A stretch of DNA of 64,000 bases, taken from Flavobacterium sp. SLB02 (GTDB taxonomy: Bacteria; Bacteroidota; Bacteroidia; Flavobacteriales; Flavobacteriaceae). Numbering within the stretch: the first letter of the stretch is position 1; every line of letters starts with the position of its first letter. The notes below the pieces were generated by a model. The model did not search any database and was not told where the DNA came from. It saw nothing but the letters and a program-made list of their open reading frames with translations. Both the position numbers and the translations under genes were made by a program. This document shows positions 1 to 8,785 of the stretch, piece by piece. The stretch spans positions 1,387,049 to 1,451,048 of the forward strand of contig NZ_CP045928.1 in assembly GCF_009664855.1 (NCBI RefSeq). Reading direction: 5' to 3'.

Positions 1-2
1 AT

Positions 3-2114
3 ACAGCATTCATAAAAGAAATGTGGCCAACCATTCAAAGACATTTAAACTGGGAAAAAAGAAATTTTGATCCTGATTCAGACGGATTATACGATGCATA
101 CGCCTCAATTTGGGCCAGTGATGCTTTGCAATACAGCGGAGGTGGAGTCATTCATTCTTCGGCTTATAATTATTATGCCAATAAAACAGTGGCGCAAATT
201 GCGAAGAAAATTCAACAAGATGAAAACCCGTTTACCAAAGAAGCAGATAAAATTTTAAAAGCTACTAATAGCCAGCTTTGGGTGGCCAATAAAGGAATTT
301 TTGCCGAATATAAAGATGCTTTAGGAAACAGATTATTGCACGATACGCCGGGAATCTGGAGTATTTACCACACGATCGATTCAGAATTATCGAATCCATT
401 TGAGAGTTATCAAATGCTGGATTATGTCAACAATCAGATTCCGCACATTCCGATTTCGGCGGAAGGATTGGATAAAAAAGACCTATATGTCATTAGTACT
501 ACCAATTGGCAGCCTTATACATGGTCAACTAATAATGTGGCACTGGCCGAACAATTGCATACTTCTTTGGCGTTTTGGCAAGGTGGACAATCAGAAAAAG
601 CCTTTACAATGTGGGAAAGCGCTCTGGTCGAGAGCATGTATTTAGGCGCTTCACCGGGTGGATTCGAGCAGCTTTTATATCAGGATGCCATGCGTGGGGA
701 ATTGTATCGCGATTTTGCGGACCCAATTGGTATGGCCTCAAGAACGCTAGTTGAAGGACTTTTCGGGATTCAGCCCGATGCTTTGGCTGAGGTTTTAACC
801 ATCAAACCCGGATTTCCTAAAAAATGGAATCGGGCTTCTTTAGCAATTCCGGATATTTCAATTGATTTTAAAAGAGAAAATAAGCAGGAAAAATACCAGA
901 TCAAAAACCATTTTTCGACTAAAATGAATTTAAATCTGGTTTTGAATTCGTCTTATGAAACTGTTGAAAGTATTACCGTTAATGGAAAATTAGTTTCCTG
1001 GAAATCGGTTCCCGAAAACATAGGAGATCCTAAAATCAGTATAGAAATTCCGTATAATACCGTTTATGATATTACCATTAAATGGAAAGGAAATAGAATA
1101 GAAGATGTTCAGCCAAAAGAAAATTATGCTGTCAATGAAATATTAGATTTGAAGACTTCTCATGCTAAAATTGTATCCATATACGATCCGCAACTGGTTT
1201 TAAGTGAAATTTCGAAAACGGAAAATTCGCTCAGGGCAAAAGTGAATTCGGCAGGTAAGAAACTCTTTTTTGTAGAATTGAAGCAAGGTGAATTATCTTG
1301 GTGGAAACCCATTCATGTAAATGTAAAAGAAGAAAATAAATTCAATAAAGAGAGTACAAACTGGGATCTGCCGCTGGATAGATCAGCAGGTGTAGAAACA
1401 ATTCCGCTTACTTCATTTTTCAATTCAAAAGTGGTCGATATTTTCAATTATGAATATCTATCGCCAAGACCACAAACAGTTACTTTACAGTTGCCAAAAC
1501 AAGGAATTGGAAATTGGTGTTATCCCAATATTTCGGTAAAAATAGATGATAAAGGTTTACGTGAAAAAGCAAAAGCAAATGGACAGATTACAACGCCAAA
1601 CGGAATTCCGTTTCAAACGCCTTCTGATGAAAATCAAAAAAATATCATCTTCACCTCCATGTGGGATAATTTTCCTCAGAGTATCAATATTCCGCTAAAC
1701 GGAAAAGCGTCACATGCGTTTTTCATGCTGGCCGGAACGACAAACCCAATGCAAAGCCGAATCACAAACGGAGAAATAACCATTAATTATACTGATGGAA
1801 CTTCGGAAATCCTGCCTTTAAAAAATCCTGAAAACTGGTGGCCAATCGAACAGGATTATTTCATTGATGGTTTAGCCTTTACAACTGGCGCGCCAAAACC
1901 ACCAAGAGTTTATTTTAAAACAGGAGAAATTTCCAGAGATTTCAAAGATTTTAAAAGCATAAAAGGATTCACAAGTTATGGAGTCGATGGTGGGGCAGGA
2001 ACGATTTTAGATTTACCATTAGATAAAAATAAGACATTAAAAAGCTTGACTTTAAAGACTATTGCCAATGATGTGGTGATTGGTTTGATGAGTGTGACGC
2101 TAATTAGAGAATGA
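3..2114 (+). CDS. Six-hairpin glycosidase-like protein, C-terminal part (DUF4450-type), 5' end outside window
   Basis: The reading frame is open to the left edge; codons before the first ATG at 21 read T-A-F-I-K-E without a stop, so the gene begins upstream and about 703 residues are visible. The first 280 residues look like an (alpha/alpha)6 barrel typical of six-hairpin glycosidases, with the aromatic-rich stretches DTPGIWSIYHTIDSEL and TTNWQPYTWSTNN. The rest is beta-rich and includes accessory domains ending in a jelly-roll-like segment. I associate this architecture with DUF4450 proteins of Bacteroidota pectin loci, but that name is from memory. It is followed after 86 bases by another six-hairpin enzyme and then by a PL11 lyase, which points to rhamnogalacturonan breakdown. 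The exact linkage cut cannot be read from sequence. Confidence 0.8.
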   Translation, partial: TAFIKEMWPTIQRHLNWEKRNFDPDSDGLYDAYASIWASDALQYSGGGVIHSSAYNYYANKTVAQIAKKIQQDENPFTKEADKILKATNSQLWVANKGIFAEYKDALGNRLLHDTPGIWSIYHTIDSELSNPFESYQMLDYVNNQIPHIPISAEGLDKKDLYVISTTNWQPYTWSTNNVALAEQLHTSLAFWQGGQSEKAFTMWESALVESMYLGASPGGFEQLLYQDAMRGELYRDFADPIGMASRTLVEGLFGIQPDALAEVLTIKPGFPKKWNRASLAIPDISIDFKRENKQEKYQIKNHFSTKMNLNLVLNSSYETVESITVNGKLVSWKSVPENIGDPKISIEIPYNTVYDITIKWKGNRIEDVQPKENYAVNEILDLKTSHAKIVSIYDPQLVLSEISKTENSLRAKVNSAGKKLFFVELKQGELSWWKPIHVNVKEENKFNKESTNWDLPLDRSAGVETIPLTSFFNSKVVDIFNYEYLSPRPQTVTLQLPKQGIGNWCYPNISVKIDDKGLREKAKANGQITTPNGIPFQTPSDENQKNIIFTSMWDNFPQSINIPLNGKASHAFFMLAGTTNPMQSRITNGEITINYTDGTSEILPLKNPENWWPIEQDYFIDGLAFTTGAPKPPRVYFKTGEISRDFKDFKSIKGFTSYGVDGGAGTILDLPLDKNKTLKSLTLKTIANDVVIGLMSVTLIRE

Positions 2115-2161
2115 GTCAATTAGATAATGAGAAATGTAAACTTTGACAAAGTTAGAGCATT

Positions 2162-2180
2162 AAACCTGAAACCTGAAACC
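2162..2180. repeat. Half copy of the CCTGAAAC interspersed repeat
   Basis: The spacer holds two tandem copies of aacctgaa followed by acc, a motif that also forms the 15-base inverted repeat at 62895-62962. It appears here without its inverted partner. It is probably a decayed copy of the same repeat family. Confidence 0.5.
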
Positions 2181-2200
2181 ATCATAAACTATTTAACCAT

Positions 2201-4327
2201 ATGAAAAAACATCTATTAATAATTATATCATTAATCTCGATTTCATTATCGGCCCAACAAAAAATTGATCGGAAAGCATTGGTAACAAGACATAATGTAC
2301 AAATTACAGCTATCGATACTTTGGCTTCGCTCACAGTTGGTAACGGTGCTTTTGCTTTTACCGTTGATGCTACCGGTTTGCAGACTTTTCCTAAAAAATA
2401 TCAAAACGGAATCCCTTTAGGAACACAATCAGAATGGGGTTGGGACAGTTATAAAAACACCAATAATTATAAATTCTCAGAAACCCTGAGAGATTACAAG
2501 CAGTATGGCAGAGATATTTCATATACGGTTCAGATCAAAGAACCAGCCAGAAAAGTTGAAGCGGTGAATTGGTTTCGTCAGAATCCGCATTTATTGCAAT
2601 TGGGAAATTTAGGTTTTGAGATTACCAAGAAAGATGGAAGTCCAGCAAAACCCGAAGACATTAAATCGATTGTCCAAAAACTGAATTTATGGACAGGAGA
2701 AATCGAAAGTTATTTTGAAGTAGAAGGTATTCCGGTTACCGTTCTAACGGCCTCGCATCAGCAAAAAGATGCCATTGGCGTAAAAGTAAAATCAGATTTA
2801 TTACAGCAAAAACGTTTGAAAATTAGTCTGAGAATTCCGTTTCCAACAGGAGATTGGGCAGATATGGGAACAAAATATGAAGGCAAGCAGGATTATAAAA
2901 GTAATCTTGTAGAAAAATCGAAAACAGAAGCCGTTGTAACCCATGTAATGGATAGCATCTCTTATAATGTGAATTTGAACTGGAAAGGAAATGCACAGAT
3001 TAAAAAAACTGCTGATCATTATTTTGTGCTCGAAGCATCTAATACCAATACTTTAGAATTAAGCTGTCTTTTTGCTTTAGCCAATAAAAAAATATCCAAT
3101 TCTTCTTTCGCAGAGATTCAAAACAGCAGTATAAAAGGTTGGGAGCAATTCTGGAAAAGTGGCGCTGCTGTAGATTTTTCAGGCAGTACAGATCCGCGTG
3201 CCAAAGAATTGGAACGAAGAGTAATCCTTTCGCAATATTTGACCAAAGTACAATGTACAGGAAAAGTGCCGCCTCAGGAAACGGGTTTAACTTACAACAG
3301 TTGGTACGGAAAACCGCATTTAGAGATGCATTGGTGGCATGGTGTTCACTTTGCACTATGGAACCGACCAGAATTGTTAGAGAAAAGTTTGCCGTGGTAC
3401 CAGAAAGTTTTTGATAAAGCCAAAAACATTGCCAAAAGACAAGGTTTCGAAGGCGCCAGATGGCAAAAAATGGTAGATGCTGATGGGAACGAAAGTCCTT
3501 CTTCTGTAGGCTCATTTTTGATTTGGCAGCAGCCTCATTTTATCACTTATGCTGAATTGATTTACCGCGCCAAACCCACCAGAGCAACTTTAAATTTATA
3601 TAGCGAACGTGTTTTTGCAACGGCTGATTTCATGGCTTCGTTTGCCAACTACGACAGTAAAACAGATCGTTATGTTTTAGGACCAGGTGTTATTCCGGCT
3701 CAGGAACGTTTTAAAGCAATGGAAACTTTCAACCCAACTTATGAATTAGCCTATTGGAACTGGGCTTTGAAAACAGCTATTGCCTGGAAGAAAAAACTAA
3801 ACCAACCAGTACCTGAAAAATGGGAAAATGTTTTGGCTAAATTATCTCCCTTACCAGTTGCAGATCAGGTATATCTGGCAACAGAAAGCGCCAAAGATTC
3901 CTATACCAATCCGGAATTCAAAACCGATCATCCATCGGTATTAGGAACTTTTGGGATGCTGCCAGAAACGTCGCTTTTAGATAAAAAAATCATGAAAAAT
4001 ACTTTTGATCTGGTTTGGAAAACATGGACATGGGATAAAACCTGGGGATGGGATTTTCCAATGACAGCCATGTCGGCAGCACGTTTGCAAATGCCCGAAA
4101 AAGCAGTTGATGCCTTGTTTATGAATGTAACGACAAATACGTATTTAAAAAACGGACACAATTATCAGGCAGAAAGATTAACGCTTTACCTTCCCGGAAA
4201 CGGAGGATTGTTAACCGCTGTGGCCATGATGTGCGCCGGTTGGGACGGAAGCACAGAACAAAATCCGGGTTTTCCAAAAGACGGAACCTGGAAAATACAA
4301 AGTGAAGGATTTAAAAAGATGTTTTAA
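2201..4327 (+). CDS. Secreted six-hairpin glycosidase (GH65-like fold)
   Basis: The 708-residue product starts with a signal peptide (MKKHLLIIISLISISLSAQ). A beta-sandwich-like N-terminal half (about residues 20-320) is followed by an (alpha/alpha)6-barrel half with the motif ETGLTYNSWYGKPHLEMHWW near residue 365, then VIPAQE and NPTYELAYWNW near 505-525. This layout and these motifs resemble GH65-type proteins and related uncharacterised six-hairpin families of Bacteroidota. Acidic residues in the E-x-HWW and PAQE segments are candidate catalytic groups. It is co-oriented with the partial glycosidase upstream and the rhamnogalacturonan lyase downstream, so a role in trimming RG-I oligosaccharides in the periplasm is inferred. 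The glycosidic specificity is unknown. Confidence 0.75.
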   Translation: MKKHLLIIISLISISLSAQQKIDRKALVTRHNVQITAIDTLASLTVGNGAFAFTVDATGLQTFPKKYQNGIPLGTQSEWGWDSYKNTNNYKFSETLRDYKQYGRDISYTVQIKEPARKVEAVNWFRQNPHLLQLGNLGFEITKKDGSPAKPEDIKSIVQKLNLWTGEIESYFEVEGIPVTVLTASHQQKDAIGVKVKSDLLQQKRLKISLRIPFPTGDWADMGTKYEGKQDYKSNLVEKSKTEAVVTHVMDSISYNVNLNWKGNAQIKKTADHYFVLEASNTNTLELSCLFALANKKISNSSFAEIQNSSIKGWEQFWKSGAAVDFSGSTDPRAKELERRVILSQYLTKVQCTGKVPPQETGLTYNSWYGKPHLEMHWWHGVHFALWNRPELLEKSLPWYQKVFDKAKNIAKRQGFEGARWQKMVDADGNESPSSVGSFLIWQQPHFITYAELIYRAKPTRATLNLYSERVFATADFMASFANYDSKTDRYVLGPGVIPAQERFKAMETFNPTYELAYWNWALKTAIAWKKKLNQPVPEKWENVLAKLSPLPVADQVYLATESAKDSYTNPEFKTDHPSVLGTFGMLPETSLLDKKIMKNTFDLVWKTWTWDKTWGWDFPMTAMSAARLQMPEKAVDALFMNVTTNTYLKNGHNYQAERLTLYLPGNGGLLTAVAMMCAGWDGSTEQNPGFPKDGTWKIQSEGFKKMF

Positions 4328-4334
4328 TTTTTTT

Positions 4335-4375
4335 AGAGTTACTAAGTTGCTAAGACTCTGAGTTGCTAAGTTTTT
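4335..4375. repeat. GTTGCTAAG-type interspersed repeat
   Basis: Three near-identical units of gttactaag/gttgctaag lie side by side, AGAGT and ACTCT form a short inverted repeat around the first two, and a T-run follows. The complementary form (cagcaacttagcacctta) occurs upstream of the last gene at about 63009-63026. It lies just after a stop codon and may help end transcription. Confidence 0.5.
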
Positions 4376-4427
4376 ATTATGGTTTAATTTGGCATTTCGA
4401 TTTCTATGATAAAAATATTTTTTTTCA

Positions 4428-4510
4428 GGAGCTAATCCCGCTATCCGTTGCAATCCTTTGTGGCGAAACCCGCCACAAAAGGATTTCCACTTCTATCTGG
4501 GCTAGGGCAT
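4428..4510. repeat. Palindromic intergenic element with a strong hairpin
   Basis: Most of the 329-base gap between the second glycosidase and the lyase is taken up by this element and the preceding GTTGCTAAG repeat. The core (4452-4485) forms a hairpin: aatcctttgtggcg pairs with cgccacaaaaggatt with one bulged base, around an aaac loop. The flanks (gagctaatccc and tgggctaggg) are partly complementary. The remaining bases up to 4656 are AT-rich and hold no gene I can support. The element resembles REP-like sequences I recall from other flavobacterial genomes, but this was not searched. Confidence 0.6.
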
Positions 4511-4656
4511 TCGTTTTCATAACAATATTTTCGTCTAGTTTGTATGAAATGACAAATTTGATTTTAAAAACTTTGCGACAAATAAAAAAAATCCGTGAAA
4601 ACCAGCTAAAACCCGTTCAATCAGTGGCCAATAACTAAGTATAAAAAACACCAATC

Positions 4657-6510
4657 ATGAAGCATAAAATTTTACTATTATTTCTTTTATCAAGCTTAGT
4701 TTCATTCGCTCAAAGGCAAATGGAAGATTTAGATCGTGGTGTAATTGCAATAAAAGACAAAGGTCATTTTTTTATTGGATGGCGGGTTTTAGGAACAGAC
4801 TCAGATAATTTGGCTTTTAATTTATACCGAAAAAGTGGTACTAAGAAAGCCATCAAATTAAACGAAAAACCCATTTTGGGCGCAACCAATTTTGTAGACA
4901 CCAAAGCCAGTAGTCAGCAGGAAAATACCTGGTTTGTAAAAACAGTTCTTAAAGGGAAAGAAACCGATGCAAAAGGAAGTTTTACCATTCCCGCCCAAAG
5001 TCCCGACAAAGACTATTTATCAATAAAATTAAAACCAGTTGAAGGATATATACCCAATGATCTTTCGGTTGGCGATTTAGACGGAGACGGAAGATACGAT
5101 CTGATTGTACACATGACTGGAAAGGCGCATGATAACTCACATACGGGAATTACTGATCCGCCTATATTCCAGGCTTACACTTTAGATGGTAAATTTTTAT
5201 GGCAAATAAACTTAGGAAAAAACATTCGCGAAGGGGCTCATTATACACAATTTATGGTGTACGATTTAGACGGTGACGGCATATCGGAATTTGTCTGTAA
5301 AACAGCCGATGGTACAACAGACAGTGAGAATAATGTTGTGGGTGATGCTTCAAAAGACTGGGTGGAGAGAGACCCGAATTCTCCTATTTTAGGAAAAATT
5401 CTAAAAGGTCCTGAATACCTTTCGGTTTTTGAGGGAAGAACAGGAAAACTAATTACTACTACAGATTATATTCCCGAGCGCGGTGATCTTGCCGGTTGGG
5501 GCGGACATGGCGGCAGCGGAGGAAATGATACTAAAGGAAACAGAATTGATCGTTTTACGGCTTGTATTGCTTATTTGGATGGTGTTCATCCAAGTGTGGT
5601 AATGTGCCGTGGTTATTACGGAAGAACCGTTTTGGCAGCCTGGGATTTTAAAGATAAGAAACTGACCTCGAGATGGGTTTTTGATAGTAAAGATGCCGAG
5701 AATCCATATTCGGGAATGGGAAATCATGGTCTAACGGTTGCGGATGTGGATAACGACGGAAAAGACGAAATCATCTACGGCTCAATGTGCGTGGATGATG
5801 ACGGAAAAGGTTTGTATACCACAGGTTTTAGACATGGAGATGCTCTGCATGTTTCAGATCTTGATCTTGATGTTCCTGGCTTAGAAGTTTTTGGAATTCA
5901 TGAAATAGAAAATGGAACTACAGGCCCGGGTGTAACATTGTTTTCTGCCGCTGACGGCAAAGTTTTGTTTACCAGTTCTATCAACGAAGATGTAGGTCGC
6001 GGAGTTGCTGATAATATCGATCCAACCCGAAAAGGCGTACAATGCTGGTGGTCAGGCTCTCCTTATTTGCATGATATGAAAGGAAACGAAATAGGAAAAG
6101 CGCCAGGTTCTATCAATTTTTTAATTTATTGGGACGCAGATACTTCAAGAGAACTTTTAAATTCTAATTACATTGATAAATACAATGCAGGGAGATTATT
6201 TACCGCAAGTGGAGCCGTATCAAATAATGGCACAAAATCAACACCGGCGCTTTCTGCAGATATTCTGGGAGACTGGCGCGAAGAACTAATCCTGAGATCT
6301 GAAGATAATACCCAATTAAGGATTTATTCCACTACAATTCCAACTGAAATAAGGCAATATACACTCATGCACGATCCGCAATACAGACTAAGTGTTGCAT
6401 GGCAAAATGTGGGATACAATCAGCCGCCACATACTAGTTTTTATATGGGAGCGGGCATGAAAACTGCGCCAAAACCCAATATTGTACTGGTTAAATTTAA
6501 AGATAATTAA
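4657..6510 (+). CDS. Rhamnogalacturonan lyase, PL11 family
   Basis: The 617-residue protein has a signal peptide ending near SFAQ and matches polysaccharide lyase family 11 (YesW/YesX type) along its length. These enzymes cut the rhamnose-galacturonate backbone of RG-I by beta-elimination. The start MEDLDRGVIAIKDKGHFFIG, the FIGWRVLGTDSDNLAFNLYR segment, and calcium-binding loops GDLDGDGRYDL (about residue 142), YDLDGDGISEF (about 203) and ADVDNDGKDEI (about 362) are characteristic of the eight-bladed propeller. The length is normal for the family. It ends the RG-I group and is followed by a terminator hairpin. Its product, rhamnose-rich oligosaccharide, links it to the rhamnose genes 11 kb downstream. 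Confidence 0.93.
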   Translation: MKHKILLLFLLSSLVSFAQRQMEDLDRGVIAIKDKGHFFIGWRVLGTDSDNLAFNLYRKSGTKKAIKLNEKPILGATNFVDTKASSQQENTWFVKTVLKGKETDAKGSFTIPAQSPDKDYLSIKLKPVEGYIPNDLSVGDLDGDGRYDLIVHMTGKAHDNSHTGITDPPIFQAYTLDGKFLWQINLGKNIREGAHYTQFMVYDLDGDGISEFVCKTADGTTDSENNVVGDASKDWVERDPNSPILGKILKGPEYLSVFEGRTGKLITTTDYIPERGDLAGWGGHGGSGGNDTKGNRIDRFTACIAYLDGVHPSVVMCRGYYGRTVLAAWDFKDKKLTSRWVFDSKDAENPYSGMGNHGLTVADVDNDGKDEIIYGSMCVDDDGKGLYTTGFRHGDALHVSDLDLDVPGLEVFGIHEIENGTTGPGVTLFSAADGKVLFTSSINEDVGRGVADNIDPTRKGVQCWWSGSPYLHDMKGNEIGKAPGSINFLIYWDADTSRELLNSNYIDKYNAGRLFTASGAVSNNGTKSTPALSADILGDWREELILRSEDNTQLRIYSTTIPTEIRQYTLMHDPQYRLSVAWQNVGYNQPPHTSFYMGAGMKTAPKPNIVLVKFKDN

Positions 6511-6586
6511 AACGTGATTTTTAATGTTATTCATTTTTTTAAACGATAATTTTAACATTTAAAGCACATCAGTATAAATATTTTGG

Positions 6587-6632
6587 AAATTAGATTTTGT
6601 GTTTTATTAAAATGCAAAATCTAATTTTTTTA
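6587..6632 (+). terminator. Rho-independent terminator after the PL11 gene
   Basis: A 13-base perfect inverted repeat (aaattagattttg and caaaatctaattt) with a 15-base loop is followed by a run of T. It separates the RG-I genes from the unknown operon. Confidence 0.8.
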
Positions 6633-6656
6633 TTGTCTGTTGTAAGAAAAATTAAA

Positions 6657-6664
6657 TATATTTG
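6657..6664 (+). promoter_or_regulatory. Putative -7 promoter element for the unknown operon
   Basis: The octamer tatatttg fits the Bacteroidota -7 consensus TAnnTTTG. A ttg at 6633-6635 lies 21 bases upstream, close to the usual -33 spacing. It would give a leader of about 120 bases ahead of the gene at 6790. Confidence 0.45.
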
Positions 6665-6789
6665 AACAAAATTGTTAAAGAAGCTTTCAGTAAATGGCTT
6701 TTTTGGGTGTATTAACACATCACTTTTTTTGTGTTATCCATTAAATAGTAATCCAAAATAAACCAAAATTAAACTGAGGCGATAAAATT

Positions 6790-7251
6790 ATGACCTACAT
6801 CAAGAAACTTTTCTTAACAACGATTATTACTTTCTGCTCTTACAATTTGACTTTAGCTAAAGCAAGAATACCAATTGGTAAAATTGACAAATTAGAGATT
6901 GTTTCAGATTTACCCAATACAGACGAATACCTCTCAAAAGAAGAATCAAATACACATTTGGATCTTGCCCGATTACATCAGCAATATAGTATCGCATGGA
7001 TACCGGTTTGGATCACCCAGGAGCCGAAGCTGGTATTAGCAAAAGCGGATTCTGACAGATACTACGAACTCTCGAACAAAGAGCTTGAAAAAATAATCAG
7101 TACCAATAAATTAGACAAAGATCAATTACTGAAATTAGGATTTTATACGCAATATGGCGGAAAAATAATTCTGTTTTTACTGGTATGTTTAATTCTGTAT
7201 GGGCTTTTTGGAAAAGACAAAAAGAAAGACGTGAAACCAATTAACCTTTAA
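6790..7251 (+). CDS. Unknown exported or membrane protein, first gene of a three-gene operon
   Basis: I do not recognise this 153-residue protein. It begins with a hydrophobic signal-like segment (about residues 5-23, ending NLTLAKA). A soluble middle follows, and then a single membrane segment near residues 127-145 (IILFLLVCLILYGLFG) with a lysine-rich tail (GKDKKKDVK). The topology suggests a periplasmic domain held by a C-terminal inner-membrane anchor with a short cytoplasmic tail. It is 14 bases upstream of the next membrane protein and in the same direction, so the two are probably co-transcribed and may form a complex. No catalytic motif is visible. Confidence 0.7.
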   Translation: MTYIKKLFLTTIITFCSYNLTLAKARIPIGKIDKLEIVSDLPNTDEYLSKEESNTHLDLARLHQQYSIAWIPVWITQEPKLVLAKADSDRYYELSNKELEKIISTNKLDKDQLLKLGFYTQYGGKIILFLLVCLILYGLFGKDKKKDVKPINL

Positions 7252-7265
7252 TAAATAATTAGATT

Positions 7266-7964
7266 ATGAATCCACTTTTTTTAATTCCCGTTGTATTAGT
7301 AATTGCCGGTATCATTTTTATGGTAATCATGAATAAAAAACATGCAGCCGCAAAAACAGAAATTGACTTAGATCTTGAAAGAACCAAATACGATCTTCAT
7401 AAAGAAGAAGTTTTAAAACAAGATTTTTCGCAATTAAAACAATGGATGAAAGGAAAATCAATAGATGCGTACACCTCTGGATCTGTTCCTCAGACCAAGG
7501 CCAATAAAGTTCAGGAAGTTGTAACTGACGGAATTAAAAATGTTGCCCTTTCTGCTGTAGGTGTAAAGCTTCAACGTGTCGAAACCGAATGTTTCTGGGT
7601 TTTGAGCGGTAATGATTTGCATTTTTTTAGCACTGATGCTGTTGGAGAATTAGACGAGCACGTTGTGTTTGATAATTTCCGTATCGAAGAGGCGCAACTC
7701 GAATATGGTGGTATTTTAAAATCACAATTAGGATTGTACTCCAAATCATCTGAGGAGTATTTACCAAAAACACATATTATTACATTTAATATAGATGGTA
7801 ATCCTTTGGCACTTGAAATTCACGACAGATTACACTATGTACCGGATCCAACAGATATTTTAAACTTGAACAAACAATTACTAACAAGAGCAAAATATCA
7901 GGTAGTAGGAGAGAACTTTGTAAAAGTATTGCAAAATAAGTTTCCAAATCTACAAGTAGCATAA
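7266..7964 (+). CDS. Unknown N-terminally anchored membrane protein
   Basis: The 232-residue product has one N-terminal membrane segment (NPLFLIPVVLVIAGIIFMVI) followed by a charged stretch (HAAAKTEIDLDLERTKYDLH) and a soluble domain of about 190 residues. The absence of a cleavage site and the lysine-rich K-K-H after the helix suggest that the domain faces the cytoplasm. The domain alternates short helices and strands and has no motif I can name. It is 6 bases upstream of the DUF1266 gene, so translation is likely coupled. A regulatory or scaffold role next to the DUF1266 protein is possible but is only a guess. Confidence 0.7.
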   Translation: MNPLFLIPVVLVIAGIIFMVIMNKKHAAAKTEIDLDLERTKYDLHKEEVLKQDFSQLKQWMKGKSIDAYTSGSVPQTKANKVQEVVTDGIKNVALSAVGVKLQRVETECFWVLSGNDLHFFSTDAVGELDEHVVFDNFRIEEAQLEYGGILKSQLGLYSKSSEEYLPKTHIITFNIDGNPLALEIHDRLHYVPDPTDILNLNKQLLTRAKYQVVGENFVKVLQNKFPNLQVA

Positions 7965-7970
7965 TAGCAA

Positions 7971-8684
7971 ATGAGCGTATTTTCAAAAATTTTCAATGCA
8001 TTTAAAAGCATTCGATTAAACGATAAAAATGTAGTAGTTGGTCAGCAATTAGACTATTTATTAGTAAGTTCGATGTATGCAGAACAACAATCTGCCTATC
8101 TGAATTCGTATGAAACCGGACTCAGTAAAGCCACAATAAAAAAGCTTTTAGAAGAGTATTGGAGCGTTTTTGATAAAGAAACTGCAATCGAAATACTTTT
8201 GGATTTGCAAAATAGAAACGAGGATAAATACATAAATTTCGTTTATGATGCTTTCGAAAATAAAAGCAATTACGTTACGATCTTAAAATCAAATCTTCCT
8301 GCTGAAGAGGAAATTTTTAGAGGCTACTTAGATATTTATCGAAATCTAAATAATGTCGTACCTGAGCTTATAGAAGAAAATGTCATTGAAGATTTTGCCC
8401 AAATAAAAAGAATAAAAGATGCTGCCTGGAATTATGGAAGGGGAGCATTTTTATCACGTTGCTGTTATGAGGCGGGTTATCTTTCAGAATCAGAAATGAA
8501 AGAGTATCTAAGAAAATCATTTACAAATCTAAAAAAATATTGTAGCACATGGCAGGAATACACCATTAGTTACATTTTTGGAAGAGCACTTTGGGGAGGA
8601 CCAAACAACAGCGGAATGATTCAGATTGCAGATGATTTACTTCATAACGAAAAAAGCCCTTTAAAAAATAAAAAGTATTTGTAA
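7971..8684 (+). CDS. DUF1266 domain protein
   Basis: The C-terminal half of this 237-residue cytoplasmic protein carries the pattern I associate with DUF1266 (the YbeR/YbeU group in enterobacteria): AWNYGRGAFLSRCCYEAGYL near residue 145, then YCSTWQEYTISYIFGRALWG near 185-205. The conserved W, R, Y and GR-x-x-W positions are all present. DUF1266 has no established biochemical role, though members often sit in operons with membrane proteins or near toxin loci. There is no signal peptide or membrane segment. It is the last gene of the operon and is followed by a terminator hairpin shared with the convergent receptor gene. Confidence 0.75.
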   Translation: MSVFSKIFNAFKSIRLNDKNVVVGQQLDYLLVSSMYAEQQSAYLNSYETGLSKATIKKLLEEYWSVFDKETAIEILLDLQNRNEDKYINFVYDAFENKSNYVTILKSNLPAEEEIFRGYLDIYRNLNNVVPELIEENVIEDFAQIKRIKDAAWNYGRGAFLSRCCYEAGYLSESEMKEYLRKSFTNLKKYCSTWQEYTISYIFGRALWGGPNNSGMIQIADDLLHNEKSPLKNKKYL

Positions 8685-8719
8685 AAGCAAATGCATTTGT
8701 TTTTAGAAGAAATAAATAC

Positions 8720-8776
8720 AAAAAAAGAGTCGCAAAGCCTAGTGTTTACAACATAGCTTTGCGTCTCTTTTTTTTG
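8720..8776. terminator. Bidirectional terminator between convergent genes
   Basis: An A-run, gagtcgcaaagc, a 20-base loop, gctttgcgtctc and a T-run form a 12-base stem with one mismatch. The A and T tracts on either side let it work for both the DUF1266 gene and the receptor gene on the minus strand. Confidence 0.8.
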
Positions 8777-8785
8777 TCGTATATG

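Noticed and set aside
3039..3515. Long open frame on the minus strand inside the second glycosidase gene
   Set aside because: It mirrors a well-supported secreted enzyme in the other strand, has no ribosome-binding site and reads as low-quality protein.
4335..4375. Short regular repeats resembling a CRISPR array
   Set aside because: The units are only 9-11 bases, adjacent without unique spacers, and no cas genes are present.
4363..4638. 91-codon frame in the gap before the PL11 gene
   Set aside because: It runs through the palindromic element and repeat DNA, which explains the open frame.
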